Assembly (NCBI GenBank): GCA_021808485.1
Contig: JAKBBN010000030.1
Coordinates: forward strand, 1-35,937
DNA: 35,937 nt
Source: Planctomycetota bacterium
GTDB taxonomy: Bacteria; Planctomycetota; Phycisphaerae; WQYP01
Direction: 5' to 3'
This document shows positions 9,261 to 18,734 of the stretch, one piece after another. The translations under genes were made by a program, and so were the position numbers. The notes under the pieces were generated by a model. It did no database searches. It was given only the letters and a program-made list of their open reading frames with translations, and was not told the DNA's origin. How positions within the stretch are numbered: position 1 is the first letter of the stretch; every line of letters starts with the position of its first letter.

Positions 9261-12200
9261 TCATCCGGCTCGGCCGCAGCACTGTTTATATTTTTTTCCG
9301 CTCCCGCACGGACACGGGTCATTGCGTCCGACCTTCGGGCCGGCATTCACAATCGGTTCCGTCGGCCGGATCATATCCTGATCCTCGTCGTCCGCCGCAT
9401 GCGCCGGCTGCCCGGCCGCGGCCCCCAGGGCGGCGGCGTCCACACCGTACGATTCCGGTGCGTCAAATGATTCCTGCTGATCGGCATACACATCGCGCAT
9501 GTCGTCGGCGGAAGCTATTTTTACCTTGAATATAACATCCGTCACCTTGTCCCGCAGCACGCGCAGAAATTCGTCGAACAACCGCGAGCCTTCACGCTTG
9601 TATTCAATCACCGGATCGCGCTGCGCAATGCCGCGCAGGCCGATCGAATCGCGAAGCTGGTCCATCGCATAAAGATGGTCTTTCCACGCCACGTCGTATA
9701 TCTGCAGCAGCACGGTGCGTTCCAGTTCCGTCAATTCCCGCCGCATGAATGAATGCGCCAATTCGGAAATGCGCGCCAGCCGTTCTTCCTCCGGCTCCCC
9801 TTCAAACTCGTCGGCCGGAGCCTGCGTGACAAAGCGATTGGCGACCCAGGCGGCCAGTTCCGCCGAAGATTGAAATTTCGCCACCGCCTCCTTCACCTCG
9901 CGGTCAATTGTCGCGTTGGCCCCCGCGGAAATCTGCAGCAGCGCGGACCGCAGTTTATCCGCCGGCAGTGCCCGGATTTCATCCCCGGTGATTGTCGTCC
10001 CGTATTTTGCCCGGAGCCATACCGCCAGCTGTTCCGAAGCGTAAATGTTGGCCGTGCCGCCCGCTCCGTTGGTCGCCTCAATGGCGTAGTCAATCGGATA
10101 TTCGACTTCGCGCCTTTTATAAATCTCCTGCGCCTGCTGAAGAATGATATCAACCGCCTGATCCATCGTTTTTCCGACAAGTTCGTCTGCCGCGATGGAA
10201 GTGTCAAATTTGTCCGCCGCCCATTGCGCCAATTGCTGCTGGGGATAATTGGACGGCAGATACCGCCCGATGGCGCTGCAGTCCTTATGGTCAATTTGAT
10301 CCAGCGCCTTTGCCACCAGTGTCTCGGCGATGTGTTCGCGGTCCAGGCTTTTCAGCTGCGTCGGGCTTACCTGCACATGAAACTGGTTGGCCGCCCAGGT
10401 GGACAGGCCGGCGAAATCCCAGTCCAGCGGATCGGCATCCGGATCCATAAATTCCGACAGCGATGTGTGAATGTTGGTCCGGGCCTCCTCGCGGGCCTTG
10501 TTGCGGATGGTCATTTCCAGCACCGGCAGTTCCGTATCCCGCAACTCGGCCGGATCTATAACCGTGTTGAATTCACCGCGGACCCATTCACTGATGCAGG
10601 TGGGTGCATAATCGCGGGCCAGGTAATGGGATACTGAATCCCGTACGGCATCCTCAATGGTTTCGAAAATAATCTCCCGGAGATTGCGCCCCTCCAGAAT
10701 GCTTTGTCGCGTCTTGTAAAAATAGCTCCGCTGATGTTCACGCACCTCATCATATTCCAGCAGGTTTTTGCGTATCCCGAAATTCCGCTCTTCCACCTTT
10801 TTCTGCGCCCGCTCCACCGCGCGGGACACAAACCGGTGCTCAATCGCTTCATCCTCTTTCATTCCCAGCCGCTGAATCGCCTTGAGCATGAAATCCCCGG
10901 CGAACATTTTCATCAGGTCGTCTTCCAGACTCAGGAAAAAACGCGATGCGCCCGGATCCCCCTGCCGGCCGGATCGCCCGCGCAGCTGATTATCGATACG
11001 CCGCGCCTCATGGCGTTCCGTTCCCAGCACAAACAGTCCGCCCGCTTCACGAACCCCCTCGCCCAGTGAAATATCCGTGCCGCGGCCGGCCATGTTCGTC
11101 GCGATCGTTACCGCACCCGCATTGCCGCCGTCCTTTCCTTTGCCGCTTCGCCCCGCCTTGGCCACAATCTCCGCTTCGCGTTCGTGGTTCTTGGCGTTGA
11201 GCACTTCGTGCTCAATCCCGCATTTCTGTCGCAGCATCCGCGACAACCTTTCGGATTTCTCCACGCTGGTGGTGCCCACCAGTACCGGTTGTCCGGATTC
11301 CGACCTCGCCTTGATCTCCTCGACAATCGCATTCCACTTGGCATTTTCCGAAAGGAATATCAGATCATCGGAATCCTGCCGCACCACCGGGCGATTGGTG
11401 GGAATGCTCACCACTTCCAGCTTGTAGATCTTGTTGAATTCTTCGGATTCCGTCATGGCGGTGCCCGTCATGCCGGCCCGCCGCTTGTACAGTTTGTAAA
11501 AATTCTGCAGCGTGATCGTGGCCATTGTCTGGGTTTCCGGTTTCACCCGCACGCGTTCCTTGGCCTCCACCGACTGGTGCAGCCCGTCGGACCATTGCCG
11601 CCCCACCATCAATCGGCCGGTGAATTCGTCCACAATGATGATTTCCCCGTTCTGCACCACATAGTCCTTGTCCTTCTCATATACCACGTGCGCCCGCAGG
11701 CTCTGTTCCAGCAGGTGCGGCCAGTCCATGTTGCTGCCGATATAAAACGATCCGACGCCCGCATATTCCTGCGCCTTCTGGATGCCTTCATGGGTCAAAT
11801 GCACGGATTTGCGGTCCAGTTCAACCTCATACAGCTGCACCTGTCCGGCAAGCTGCTGTTCCGCCTCCGTCAATTCCTGTTGTGCACCGGTCAGAACCGC
11901 GGACAACTCCGTGGTTTTAGCCGAATCCGCACGAAAATTGCGGATATCCGCCTCCGTCCCCTTGATCCGGATCTTCAGGTGTTCCACCCGCTGGTGTGCC
12001 TGCTCCCACGGCCTTTGCGCCAAAATCAGTTTCCGGCACACTTCATCGGCGGCACGATACCGCGGACTGTCATCGTGGGCCGGTCCGCTGATAATCAGCG
12101 GTGTGCGGGCCTCGTCAATCAAAATACTGTCCACTTCATCTATGATCGCAAAGTCCAGCGGCCCCTGTACCTGTTCCTCCAGGGTCTGTTTCATGTTGTC

Positions 12201-12962
12201 CCGCAGGTAGTCAAAGCCGAATTCGCTGCTTGTGCCATAGGTGACCGTGCATTGATAGGCCAGTTTCCGCGGATCATTGTCCATATGGGATTGAATAAAC
12301 CCGACCGACATGCCCATCGCAAAAAATGCCGGGGCCACCCAGGCCGCATCGCGCCTCACCAGGTAGTCATTGACCGTCACCACGTGGCAGTGGGCGCTCG
12401 TAAGCCCCATTAAAAAGCAGGCCAGCGGCGCTACGAATGTCTTTCCCTCACCCGTGGCCATTTCCGCGATCTTGCCTTCAAAAAGCACCATCCCGCCGAT
12501 CAACTGCACGTCAAAAGGCCGGGCGCGGAACGGCGGACGGTCCGCCGGAACAGCCTCGCGCAGGGCTTCGTAAAGTTCGGGGCTTATCTCCACAAACCGC
12601 CAGTCATGTTCCTTCTGGCAGGCGGCCATGGCCGCCCGATACATGCCCTGACTTTCGGCGGAAAGCGCGGACGCGTCAAACTTCCTTGCCGGGTCCAGCG
12701 CGTTACGCAGACCAATGTGCCGGTCCATTGCTTCCCGCATCAACGCAAACGCCTCCGGCAGGACCTCCTGGTCGCTTTTTCCGTCCGCCAGCTCTTTTTT
12801 CAACTCCTCGACGCGCGATCGCATTTGGGCGTCGGTCAGTTTGCGAATCGCCGGCTCCAACACATTGATTTCCAGCACGCGCCGCTGATACACCTTGATC
12901 AACCGCTCATTGCGGGAACCAAACACCTTCGCCAGCGTCTTGTTGAATAGATGCGCAACCAT
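9261..12962 (-). CDS. secA: preprotein translocase motor SecA, enlarged form (1233 aa)
   Basis: The ATPase that drives Sec-dependent export through SecYEG. Walker A is MATGEGKT at residues 168-175; the DEAD-box equivalent is IIDEVDS near 273-279. The second nucleotide-binding fold has [10 protein letters not shown] near 622 and the arginine-finger region [11 protein letters not shown] near 661. The scaffold and two-helix-finger region is at about 1080-1115 ([20 protein letters not shown]), and the C terminus has the zinc motif [13 protein letters not shown]. At 1233 residues it is about 300 longer than typical. The extra length is a coiled-coil insert at about 305-385 in the preprotein cross-linking region and a five-fold repeat between 790 and 1073. 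GGGG lies five bases before the ATG. It lies 111 bases after a secretory ORF and upstream of der. Confidence 0.97.
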   Translation of the reverse strand: MVAHLFNKTLAKVFGSRNERLIKVYQRRVLEINVLEPAIRKLTDAQMRSRVEELKKELADGKSDQEVLPEAFALMREAMDRHIGLRNALDPARKFDASALSAESQGMYRAAMAACQKEHDWRFVEISPELYEALREAVPADRPPFRARPFDVQLIGGMVLFEGKIAEMATGEGKTFVAPLACFLMGLTSAHCHVVTVNDYLVRRDAAWVAPAFFAMGMSVGFIQSHMDNDPRKLAYQCTVTYGTSSEFGFDYLRDNMKQTLEEQVQGPLDFAIIDEVDSILIDEARTPLIISGPAHDDSPRYRAADEVCRKLILAQRPWEQAHQRVEHLKIRIKGTEADIRNFRADSAKTTELSAVLTGAQQELTEAEQQLAGQVQLYEVELDRKSVHLTHEGIQKAQEYAGVGSFYIGSNMDWPHLLEQSLRAHVVYEKDKDYVVQNGEIIIVDEFTGRLMVGRQWSDGLHQSVEAKERVRVKPETQTMATITLQNFYKLYKRRAGMTGTAMTESEEFNKIYKLEVVSIPTNRPVVRQDSDDLIFLSENAKWNAIVEEIKARSESGQPVLVGTTSVEKSERLSRMLRQKCGIEHEVLNAKNHEREAEIVAKAGRSGKGKDGGNAGAVTIATNMAGRGTDISLGEGVREAGGLFVLGTERHEARRIDNQLRGRSGRQGDPGASRFFLSLEDDLMKMFAGDFMLKAIQRLGMKEDEAIEHRFVSRAVERAQKKVEERNFGIRKNLLEYDEVREHQRSYFYKTRQSILEGRNLREIIFETIEDAVRDSVSHYLARDYAPTCISEWVRGEFNTVIDPAELRDTELPVLEMTIRNKAREEARTNIHTSLSEFMDPDADPLDWDFAGLSTWAANQFHVQVSPTQLKSLDREHIAETLVAKALDQIDHKDCSAIGRYLPSNYPQQQLAQWAADKFDTSIAADELVGKTMDQAVDIILQQAQEIYKRREVEYPIDYAIEATNGAGGTANIYASEQLAVWLRAKYGTTITGDEIRALPADKLRSALLQISAGANATIDREVKEAVAKFQSSAELAAWVANRFVTQAPADEFEGEPEEERLARISELAHSFMRRELTELERTVLLQIYDVAWKDHLYAMDQLRDSIGLRGIAQRDPVIEYKREGSRLFDEFLRVLRDKVTDVIFKVKIASADDMRDVYADQQESFDAPESYGVDAAALGAAAGQPAHAADDEDQDMIRPTEPIVNAGPKVGRNDPCPCGSGKKYKQCCGRAG
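9744..10595 (-). repeat. five tandem ~36-residue helical repeats inside SecA
   Basis: Five copies of a motif with the pattern L-A/S-x-W-x-x-x-x-F/Y, then x(3)-I/V, then a small/acidic turn and E-L, then a second amphipathic helix. They begin at residues 790 (ISEWVRGEF), 853 (LSTWAANQF), 911 (LAQWAADKF), 979 (LAVWLRAKY) and 1036 (LAAWVANRF), with spacings of 63, 58, 68 and 57 residues. Canonical SecA has one such segment here in the helical wing/scaffold region, so this looks like internal duplication and divergence. The alignment was done by eye. Confidence 0.75.
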
Positions 12963-12967
12963 AACAT

Positions 12968-13012
12968 CCCCGTTTTACTCCGCCGCCCGATGCCATTGCA
13001 CACAACCGGGGG
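12968..13012 (-). promoter_or_regulatory. possible hairpin covering the secA ribosome-binding site
   Basis: On the minus strand, CCCCG (13011-13007) is complementary to CGGGG (12972-12968), which holds the presumed secA Shine-Dalgarno bases just before the ATG at 12962. The stem is only five pairs with a 34-base loop, so this is suggestive only. It matters because it would parallel the secM-secA arrangement of E. coli. Confidence 0.25.
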
Positions 13013-13073
13013 CGCGTCACCCTGATCTAAAAATGGATTTCGGAATTTCCCGCAATGCAGGAAAATAGACCGT

Positions 13074-13694
13074 TCACAGTGTGGTTTTTGCCGCCGGCGG
13101 CGCCAATTGACCGAGAAATCGGATGTGCGCGGTTTCGCGGCTGGCCTTGCTGCGATGATCGCTGCTGAAGGTCGGTGCTGCGGTGGATTTGCCCGGCCTT
13201 GAATGGGCGAATGGAACGCACGGAAATTGCATTGCATTCAGCAGCATCGCATGAATCATCAGCCCGTGCGGGCCCGCCGGATTCATATCCGTCCGCCCCA
13301 CCCGGCTTGGAACTTCAATGCCAAAACCGACCGACGATATCTGTCCCGCCGTCCCGCCGCTTTCGCGATGCATCAATAGACGCCGATAGGCACGCACCCA
13401 ACGGCTTATTTGTTCGGAAAGTCCGTTTTGCGGCTGCAGCGCCCGGGCGATACCCGGCGCGCCGGCGACGGCGTGGTTGGGCACTCCGTGGGCCGTCCCT
13501 GCCGCCATGCCTATGGATTGCATGGTCAGCACCGCAAGCAGGCATGAAAATACGGCGAACACACCATGCCCGGTTTGGGATGCCGCTGGCCTGCTTGGAA
13601 TCCGGATTGTCAGGTTGCCGATCGTCACACGCTGTCCGTTACACTGCCTCTTGCCTTGCCATACGCAATACTGCTTCTCCCGCGGGTCTGCCAC
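13074..13694 (-). CDS. hypothetical secretory protein in the secM position upstream of secA
   Basis: I do not recognise this protein. The frame (206 residues from a GTG at 13694; an in-frame GTG at 13628 is an alternative) has a signal-peptide-like segment GVFAVFSCLLAVLTMQSIG followed by small residues. The mature part is Ala/Gly/Ser/Pro-rich with no known domain. It ends with RFLGQLAPPAAKTTL. It is the first ORF before secA on the same strand, 111 bases away, and is similar in size to E. coli SecM. Codon choice looks like real coding sequence. The plus-strand ORF over it is less convincing. Weak points are the uncertain start and the poor ribosome-binding site. Confidence 0.5.
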   Translation of the reverse strand: MADPREKQYCVWQGKRQCNGQRVTIGNLTIRIPSRPAASQTGHGVFAVFSCLLAVLTMQSIGMAAGTAHGVPNHAVAGAPGIARALQPQNGLSEQISRWVRAYRRLLMHRESGGTAGQISSVGFGIEVPSRVGRTDMNPAGPHGLMIHAMLLNAMQFPCVPFAHSRPGKSTAAPTFSSDHRSKASRETAHIRFLGQLAPPAAKTTL

Positions 13695-13724
13695 GGCAGA
13701 CCGCCGGTGGAATCATAAATTGTA
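13685..13724 (-). promoter_or_regulatory. possible -10 box and 8-bp hairpin before the secM-position ORF
   Basis: On the minus strand TACAAT (13724-13719) is a good -10 candidate but no matching -35 is evident. Just after it, the bases at 13685-13702 form a perfect 8-bp inverted repeat (GGTCTGCC and GGCAGACC with two bases between) that overlaps the proposed GTG start at 13694. Confidence 0.3.
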
Positions 13725-13791
13725 GCATATCGCCGTCCGGATAACAGGTCGCCGGTTATTTTTATCACCGCCATCCGCCCGCCCGCATTTA

Positions 13792-16700
13792 TCATCCGGC
13801 GCTGCTGCCCGTATCGGCGATTACCGGAGCATCGGCTGGATTGACCGTCAATCGGGTGTCGTTGAACAGCATGCGCCTGAATTCAGCCGCCGGCACCGGC
13901 CGGCTGAAATAATATCCCTGAATTGAATGACATCCCAGCAGTTTCAGCAGCGTGATCTGCTCCACCTTTTCCACGCCTTCGGCCACCGTACGCAGTTGCA
14001 GGTTGTCCGCCAGATCCACAATCGTATCCACCACGGCAAGGTCCTTGGGATCATCAATCATGTCGCGGACAAAGGATCGGTCGATTTTCAGCGTGTCAAT
14101 CGGGAACCGCGTCAAATAGCTTAAACTTGAATAACCGGTGCCGAAATCATCCAGGGAAAATCGAATTCCCAGATTTTTAATGTCAATCATTCGCGCCCGC
14201 AAGGTTTCCGTCTGCGCCATCAGCGTGCTTTCCGTAATTTCCAGCTCCAGCAGCGCCGGATTCAGGCCGGTGTCGCGCAGCACACGCCGCACCGTTTGCG
14301 CAAGGGTTATTTCCCGGCACTGCAATGGCGACAAATTGACGGATACCGGCACCACCGGCACACCCTCCTGCTGCCATGCCCGCGTCTGCCGGCACGCTTC
14401 CTCCAGTATCCATGCCCCCAGGGATAAAATGATCCCCTTTTCTTCCGCCAGCGCGATGAATTTCGTCGGCGGCACCAGCCCGCGCTGCGGGTGCATCCAT
14501 CGCACCAATGCCTCCGCTCCTATGATTTTCCCCGTCTGCAGGTCCACTTGCGGCTGGTAATGCAGCAGGAACTGGCTTCCTTTTAACGCTTCCCGCAGGT
14601 CATTTTCCATCCGCACATATTCCAGCGCCGCGGCATGCATTTCCGGCGTGTGGAATGCCGCATGGTTTCGCCCTTCCTTTTTCACCTGATACAGCGCTTC
14701 GTCGGCGGTCCGCATCAAAACGCCGGAATCCTTGCCGTCACGCGGGTACACGCTCATCCCTATGCTGCACGTCACGTGAAATGTGTGGCCGGATATGATG
14801 AAAGGCACCGCCATGCTTTCAATGATCTTGCTCGCGACATGGGCGACGTCCTGCGTTGTCTTCGGATCGCTGATCAGCACGATGAATTCATCGCCGCCGA
14901 GGCGCGCCACCGTGTCCTCGGATCTCAACGCCGAACGTATCCGCATGGCCGCGCCCTGCAGCAACTCATCGCCGAATTCGTGCCCCAGCGTATCGTTGAC
15001 CGTCTTAAAATTGTCCAGATCAATGAAAATAACGCCCAACATTGCATTATGCCGGTGCGCCTGACGAATGGCCTGTTCCAGCCGGTCGATCAGCAGCGTG
15101 CGATTGGGCAGGCCCGTCAGCGAGTCGTGATAGGCCAGGTAATGGATCCGTTCCTCGGCCGCCTTGCGCTCGGATATATCCCGGAATATCGCCAGCATCA
15201 AACTTTTGCCCTGCAGTTCCACCCGCGATTCCACAATGTCCATAGGAAATGTCCGCTGATCGTTTCGCATGGCGATGGAGGTTGAATCAATGCGCTCCCC
15301 GGTGCGCAGCAGGCGGTTGTAACGCTCCTTTACCTCCGGCTGAACTTCCGGCGGAAACAGCTCGCTTCCATGCATGGACAGCAGCGCATCACGCGAATGG
15401 CCGAACTGCTCCACGGCCCGCCGGTTTACCTCCACGATCTTCCCGGTTTCGTCCATTAGCACGATCGCATCGCCCGCCCCTTCCATAACCAGGTGATACC
15501 GCTGTTCCGAATCGCGCAGCGCCTGTTCCGCCGCCCGCCTCAGGTTTTCCCTGTCCAGGTCGTCCAATGCAAACGAAATACTGTTGGCTATTTCCGTCAG
15601 CAGCGTCCGGAATTGATCGTCAAATGCATCTTTCCGCGAACTGTAGGTAACCAGCGCGCCGATCGCCGTGCCGCGACGCCGCACCGGAAACGCCGCCACC
15701 GAACGCAGTGAAAAAAACTCCAGCCGGCCCAGGATTGACGGATTGTTCGCCGCCGTAAACAGATCGTTGATGATAACCGGCTCCCCCGTCGCCACGGCTT
15801 CAAGCACCGGAAGGCTGTTGCCCGCCGAAAGCCGGTCTTGCACCATTTGCGCCGCACCTGATGATTGGATGTCCAATTCCATCGCGCTCTCGGCCGTCAA
15901 TCCGGTAAGAAAACCCGCGGCCTTCCCCGCGCTGGCCGCCATTCGCGGTATTTCCGCGAGTTTGTCCTGAAAGCCGATCAATGCCAGTTCAAATCGCCCG
16001 GCTTTCACCGTATTTTCGCATATGTCCGTCAGCAGTTTATCCTGAGCGCGGCGGTGCGCGATCAGTGAATTGATCTGGCTCAGCGCCGCATACATGTCTT
16101 TAACGTGCCGCAGCCGCCGTTCGGTGCTCAACCGCTCCGTGATCGCACCCGTCAATGAACGGTACATGGCCACGAACAAAAACGCGGACACCGCGGCCAC
16201 AATCAGGATGACGCCGAGTTTGTAAAACAGGGAAAAACGCAAAGAGTTGATACGGCTCTGAAATTGTGCCAGCATGCTGCTGACACAGCGATTCGCCAGT
16301 TCGGCGCTGGCGCTGGAAATTTTGTCGGCATTGCGCATGAGCGTGGCCTGGCGCGCCGCCCACTTGCCCGGACTGGGCGGTTTTTCCAGAATTTGAAGTA
16401 TGTTTCCCGAGATCAGCGTAATCTGTTTCATCGGTTTCGCGAATTTCTGCGCAAGCTTGGGCTGGTTGCTGAATGTTTTGCCCGTATCCTGCAGTATGGC
16501 GCTTACGCTGCTCCAGCGTATCTGCGACGCGAGTTGCATCGCCTGAAAATCCGTTTTTCCACGCAAATGCGACGACACACGCATGTCAAATACAATTTCG
16601 CGCAATTTCGCCAGTCGGTGCAACAGTGTCGGAATATCGACGCGCATCAGGTCAATTTCGCTTCGCGTGGATTGATGCCGATCCTGACTCAAGTGCGCAT

Positions 16701-17184
16701 AATACGACGCCTGTACCAGCAGATCCCACAGTCCTGTGCGAATGTGGGAATAGGCTATTCCCGCCCCCTGTGGTTTTATCGCCGGCTGTCGCGATATCAG
16801 CGATTTCCAATCCCGGTATACCGTCGGCCAGAATGAATGCACGTGAAGCAGCCGTCCTTCACGGTCATTAATGAGACTAAAAGCCGCCATTTTGGCATTG
16901 ATTTCGCGGGTAAGCGCTGGAAGCTGCGCCGCGGCATTTTGATCTCCATTCTGCTCCGACCGGTAAAGCAGATAATGTCGTTCCACCAAATTCAATAACG
17001 GAATCAACGGCTTTGCGAAAATTGCCCACCTGTATTCTTCCTCGGCAACTTTTATACGTTCGGTTTGGGACTGGAAAAAGCCGAACAAAGGCACGGCAAT
17101 CGCGACTAAGATGGCGCAGCCCACAAGAATGAATTTCGTCGGGTGGGCCAGCCTTCTCATAAAGGCTGTCAGCGGATCTCGCAT
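13792..17184 (-). CDS. membrane sensor with GAF, PAS, GGDEF and EAL domains (cyclic di-GMP turnover)
   Basis: A 1130-residue protein that could make and degrade cyclic di-GMP. TM helices lie at about 17-38 and 321-341 and enclose a ~280-residue helical extracytoplasmic sensor region. A GAF-like domain follows at about 365-540 and a PAS domain at about 555-675. The GGDEF domain (about 680-845) has an intact active site GGDEF at 763-767 and an I-site RSED at 754-757, so feedback inhibition is likely. The EAL domain (about 850-1110) has EAL at 891-893, LEITES, DDFGTGYSS, LKIDRSFV and VAEGVE, so the phosphodiesterase residues appear complete. The net activity cannot be predicted. It is a single gene with its own upstream region. 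Confidence 0.93.
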   Translation of the reverse strand: MRDPLTAFMRRLAHPTKFILVGCAILVAIAVPLFGFFQSQTERIKVAEEEYRWAIFAKPLIPLLNLVERHYLLYRSEQNGDQNAAAQLPALTREINAKMAAFSLINDREGRLLHVHSFWPTVYRDWKSLISRQPAIKPQGAGIAYSHIRTGLWDLLVQASYYAHLSQDRHQSTRSEIDLMRVDIPTLLHRLAKLREIVFDMRVSSHLRGKTDFQAMQLASQIRWSSVSAILQDTGKTFSNQPKLAQKFAKPMKQITLISGNILQILEKPPSPGKWAARQATLMRNADKISSASAELANRCVSSMLAQFQSRINSLRFSLFYKLGVILIVAAVSAFLFVAMYRSLTGAITERLSTERRLRHVKDMYAALSQINSLIAHRRAQDKLLTDICENTVKAGRFELALIGFQDKLAEIPRMAASAGKAAGFLTGLTAESAMELDIQSSGAAQMVQDRLSAGNSLPVLEAVATGEPVIINDLFTAANNPSILGRLEFFSLRSVAAFPVRRRGTAIGALVTYSSRKDAFDDQFRTLLTEIANSISFALDDLDRENLRRAAEQALRDSEQRYHLVMEGAGDAIVLMDETGKIVEVNRRAVEQFGHSRDALLSMHGSELFPPEVQPEVKERYNRLLRTGERIDSTSIAMRNDQRTFPMDIVESRVELQGKSLMLAIFRDISERKAAEERIHYLAYHDSLTGLPNRTLLIDRLEQAIRQAHRHNAMLGVIFIDLDNFKTVNDTLGHEFGDELLQGAAMRIRSALRSEDTVARLGGDEFIVLISDPKTTQDVAHVASKIIESMAVPFIISGHTFHVTCSIGMSVYPRDGKDSGVLMRTADEALYQVKKEGRNHAAFHTPEMHAAALEYVRMENDLREALKGSQFLLHYQPQVDLQTGKIIGAEALVRWMHPQRGLVPPTKFIALAEEKGIILSLGAWILEEACRQTRAWQQEGVPVVPVSVNLSPLQCREITLAQTVRRVLRDTGLNPALLELEITESTLMAQTETLRARMIDIKNLGIRFSLDDFGTGYSSLSYLTRFPIDTLKIDRSFVRDMIDDPKDLAVVDTIVDLADNLQLRTVAEGVEKVEQITLLKLLGCHSIQGYYFSRPVPAAEFRRMLFNDTRLTVNPADAPVIADTGSSAG

Positions 17185-17406
17185 TCGTCAACCATCCTTA
17201 ATTAACAGTGTTATCGGCATTTAGGGCTAACAAAATCAAATCTGCGTAAAAGCGATAAACTCCTCTTCCATAATCAATTATACCGCTCTGCGGCCATCTT
17301 TATAGGCGAGTCACGAATTTGATGGCACCGTGAAAAAATCAACAAAAAAACCAGGAAATGAGAAAAAAATAAACTTTTTTCCATTCTTCATAACATACGT
17401 TAGTGC

Positions 17407-17434
17407 TTGAAGTTAGGTAATTGTTTGATATAAT
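17407..17434 (+). promoter_or_regulatory. sigma-70-type promoter for the lexA transcription unit
   Basis: TTGAAG at 17407-17412 and a perfect TATAAT at 17429-17434 are separated by 16 bases. Transcription should start near 17441, leaving a ~178-base leader before the first start codon at 17619. This is the only good promoter I see upstream of lexA. Confidence 0.65.
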
Positions 17435-17442
17435 ACCAAACA
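17422..17442. promoter_or_regulatory. inverted repeat overlapping the -10 box: candidate LexA or other repressor operator
   Basis: TGTTTG (17422-17427) and CAAACA (17437-17442) form a perfect 6-bp inverted repeat with nine bases between, and the -10 box lies inside it. A direct repeat GTTAG at 17399-17403 and 17412-17416 overlaps the -35. LexA proteins normally repress their own gene, so either repeat could be the SOS box, but neither matches the well-known boxes of E. coli or Bacillus. Confidence 0.4.
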
Positions 17443-17618
17443 GATACCGTACAGAAAGGCTCATGTAGCCATTGCTGTCGGTCCGATTAAATAGAGCATA
17501 GCGGTAGCATTTTGCACTTTGGTGTCGCATGGAGCGTCGCTGCCGCCGCGGCCTTTAATGCCTGATGATCGCATCATTCGGCTGCAGGCGGCTGAGCATT
17601 GGAAAGGAGTCCCGCATT

Positions 17619-18734
17619 ATGGTGTCCCCAGCTACGGTTATTCCCCCATCTGGTAACGGCTACTTTAAAAGTGAACAGAACGGCATTCTCCGGTCCGATG
17701 GCCCTCAAATGTCCGGCCGCAGCGCTTTATCGCCGGCTGCCAGTCGCCTGCAACCCGGTCCTTATACTCGGCACCGTCCGATAACTCCCGCTCCGCCCAC
17801 TCCGGACCGGCCTCAACCCCCCGCCCGGTATCGCTCCAGCCGCGATCTTCAGGGCCTCCAAATATCACGAATTAATACCGCTCGCCTCGTAAAGCCAGGA
17901 TCGCCATGGAGCTACCCGCTTAAGAAAGCCCAATTGCCGCTTTGCAGCTTCGGCCCAGGCGGTGATTATATTGTGGATTGGTATCCCCAAAATTACCGCC
18001 CGGTCATTTTTGAGGATCAAACGCCGCCGCAGCCGCGCGGCATGGGCCGACTGGCTCTCCTGATGTCTGAACTTCGCGACTGGTTGCTGGGCATTCATCC
18101 CGGCCGCCAAATTCGCTCTGATTCTCATCCGGAACATCTGGAACCCTGTGCCGCGTGCGGCCATCAGGATTCCTGGTCGCCTTGGCTGCAGGGTCTGCAT
18201 CACGCCCACGCCGCCCAATCAATCGGGCCGATAGCCGCCGTGGCTCATTCCGCCGATGACGAGGATCCAGCCGCATCGACAACGGCCCCGCCTGCTGATT
18301 CCACATATCCTGTGGCCTCACCACATGAACCACCGGGGGCCGTTATTCCGGTAAAACCGGCTTTGTCCGTGGAAAATGCCGTTTCAACGCCCGCCCCGCA
18401 ATGCAATCGGAACATGATTGGCGATAGGGCCGGCTCAACTGCCGGACATCCCGCAGCCAAAGCCGTTAATGAAAGTATTCCATTCAGACCCCGTTTACAC
18501 CTGGAGCAGCAGCATGATACCCACTCCCAAACAACTGGCGGTGATGACCGCGATCCGAAATTACCGCATCAGGCAGGGCTTTTCGCCGACCATGCAGGAA
18601 TTGGCCGACGAACTGGGCGTGTCCAAGGTGACGGTATTCGAGCACGTTCAGGCGCTGTCCGCAAAAAAGCTGGTGCAGAGATCGGCGCACAGGGCCCGCT
18701 CTTTGACGCTATCGCCCGGGGTGAAGCTGCCTGA
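17619..18734 (+). CDS. proline-rich hypothetical protein overlapping lexA
   Basis: I do not recognise this protein. ATG at 17619 is preceded by GGAAAGGAG at nine bases, a strong ribosome-binding site. The frame is open for 371 residues. Residues about 1-90 are rich in Pro, Arg and Ser and probably disordered. A more ordered stretch follows with GPGGDYIVDWYPQNYRPVIF and LLMSELRDWLLGIHPG, then PCAACGHQ, which has a CxxC pair. The last ~73 residues overlap the start of lexA in another frame and may be read-through of a chance open frame. It would be co-transcribed with lexA and so could be SOS-controlled. The 5' part is more convincing than the 3' part. Confidence 0.45.
   Translation: MVSPATVIPPSGNGYFKSEQNGILRSDGPQMSGRSALSPAASRLQPGPYTRHRPITPAPPTPDRPQPPARYRSSRDLQGLQISRINTARLVKPGSPWSYPLKKAQLPLCSFGPGGDYIVDWYPQNYRPVIFEDQTPPQPRGMGRLALLMSELRDWLLGIHPGRQIRSDSHPEHLEPCAACGHQDSWSPWLQGLHHAHAAQSIGPIAAVAHSADDEDPAASTTAPPADSTYPVASPHEPPGAVIPVKPALSVENAVSTPAPQCNRNMIGDRAGSTAGHPAAKAVNESIPFRPRLHLEQQHDTHSQTTGGDDRDPKLPHQAGLFADHAGIGRRTGRVQGDGIRARSGAVRKKAGAEIGAQGPLFDAIARGEAA

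Larger units (their letters stand above)
17185..17618. other. AT-rich divergent intergenic region between the GGDEF-EAL gene and the lexA unit
   Basis: These 434 bases hold no convincing gene; a 63-residue minus-strand ORF here lacks a ribosome-binding site and looks like chance. The stretch 17200-17440 is clearly AT-richer than its surroundings. It contains a strong plus-strand promoter with repeats (listed separately) and a possible minus-strand -10 (TATAAT, plus-strand bases 17277-17282) without a good -35 for the GGDEF-EAL gene. A roughly 175-base leader before 17619 includes a small hairpin (TGATG-ATCG-CATCA near 17562-17575). Confidence 0.6.

Noticed and set aside
11184..12413. Plus-strand open frame of 409 codons opposite secA
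   Set aside because: It is antisense to a well-conserved part of SecA and has no recognisable domain or ribosome-binding site; open antisense frames are common in GC-rich genes.
13175..13744. Plus-strand open frame of 189 codons opposite the secM-position ORF
   Set aside because: Its composition is irregular (Arg/Pro/Ser-rich) and it has no signal peptide, while the minus-strand frame has a convincing signal-peptide segment and context.
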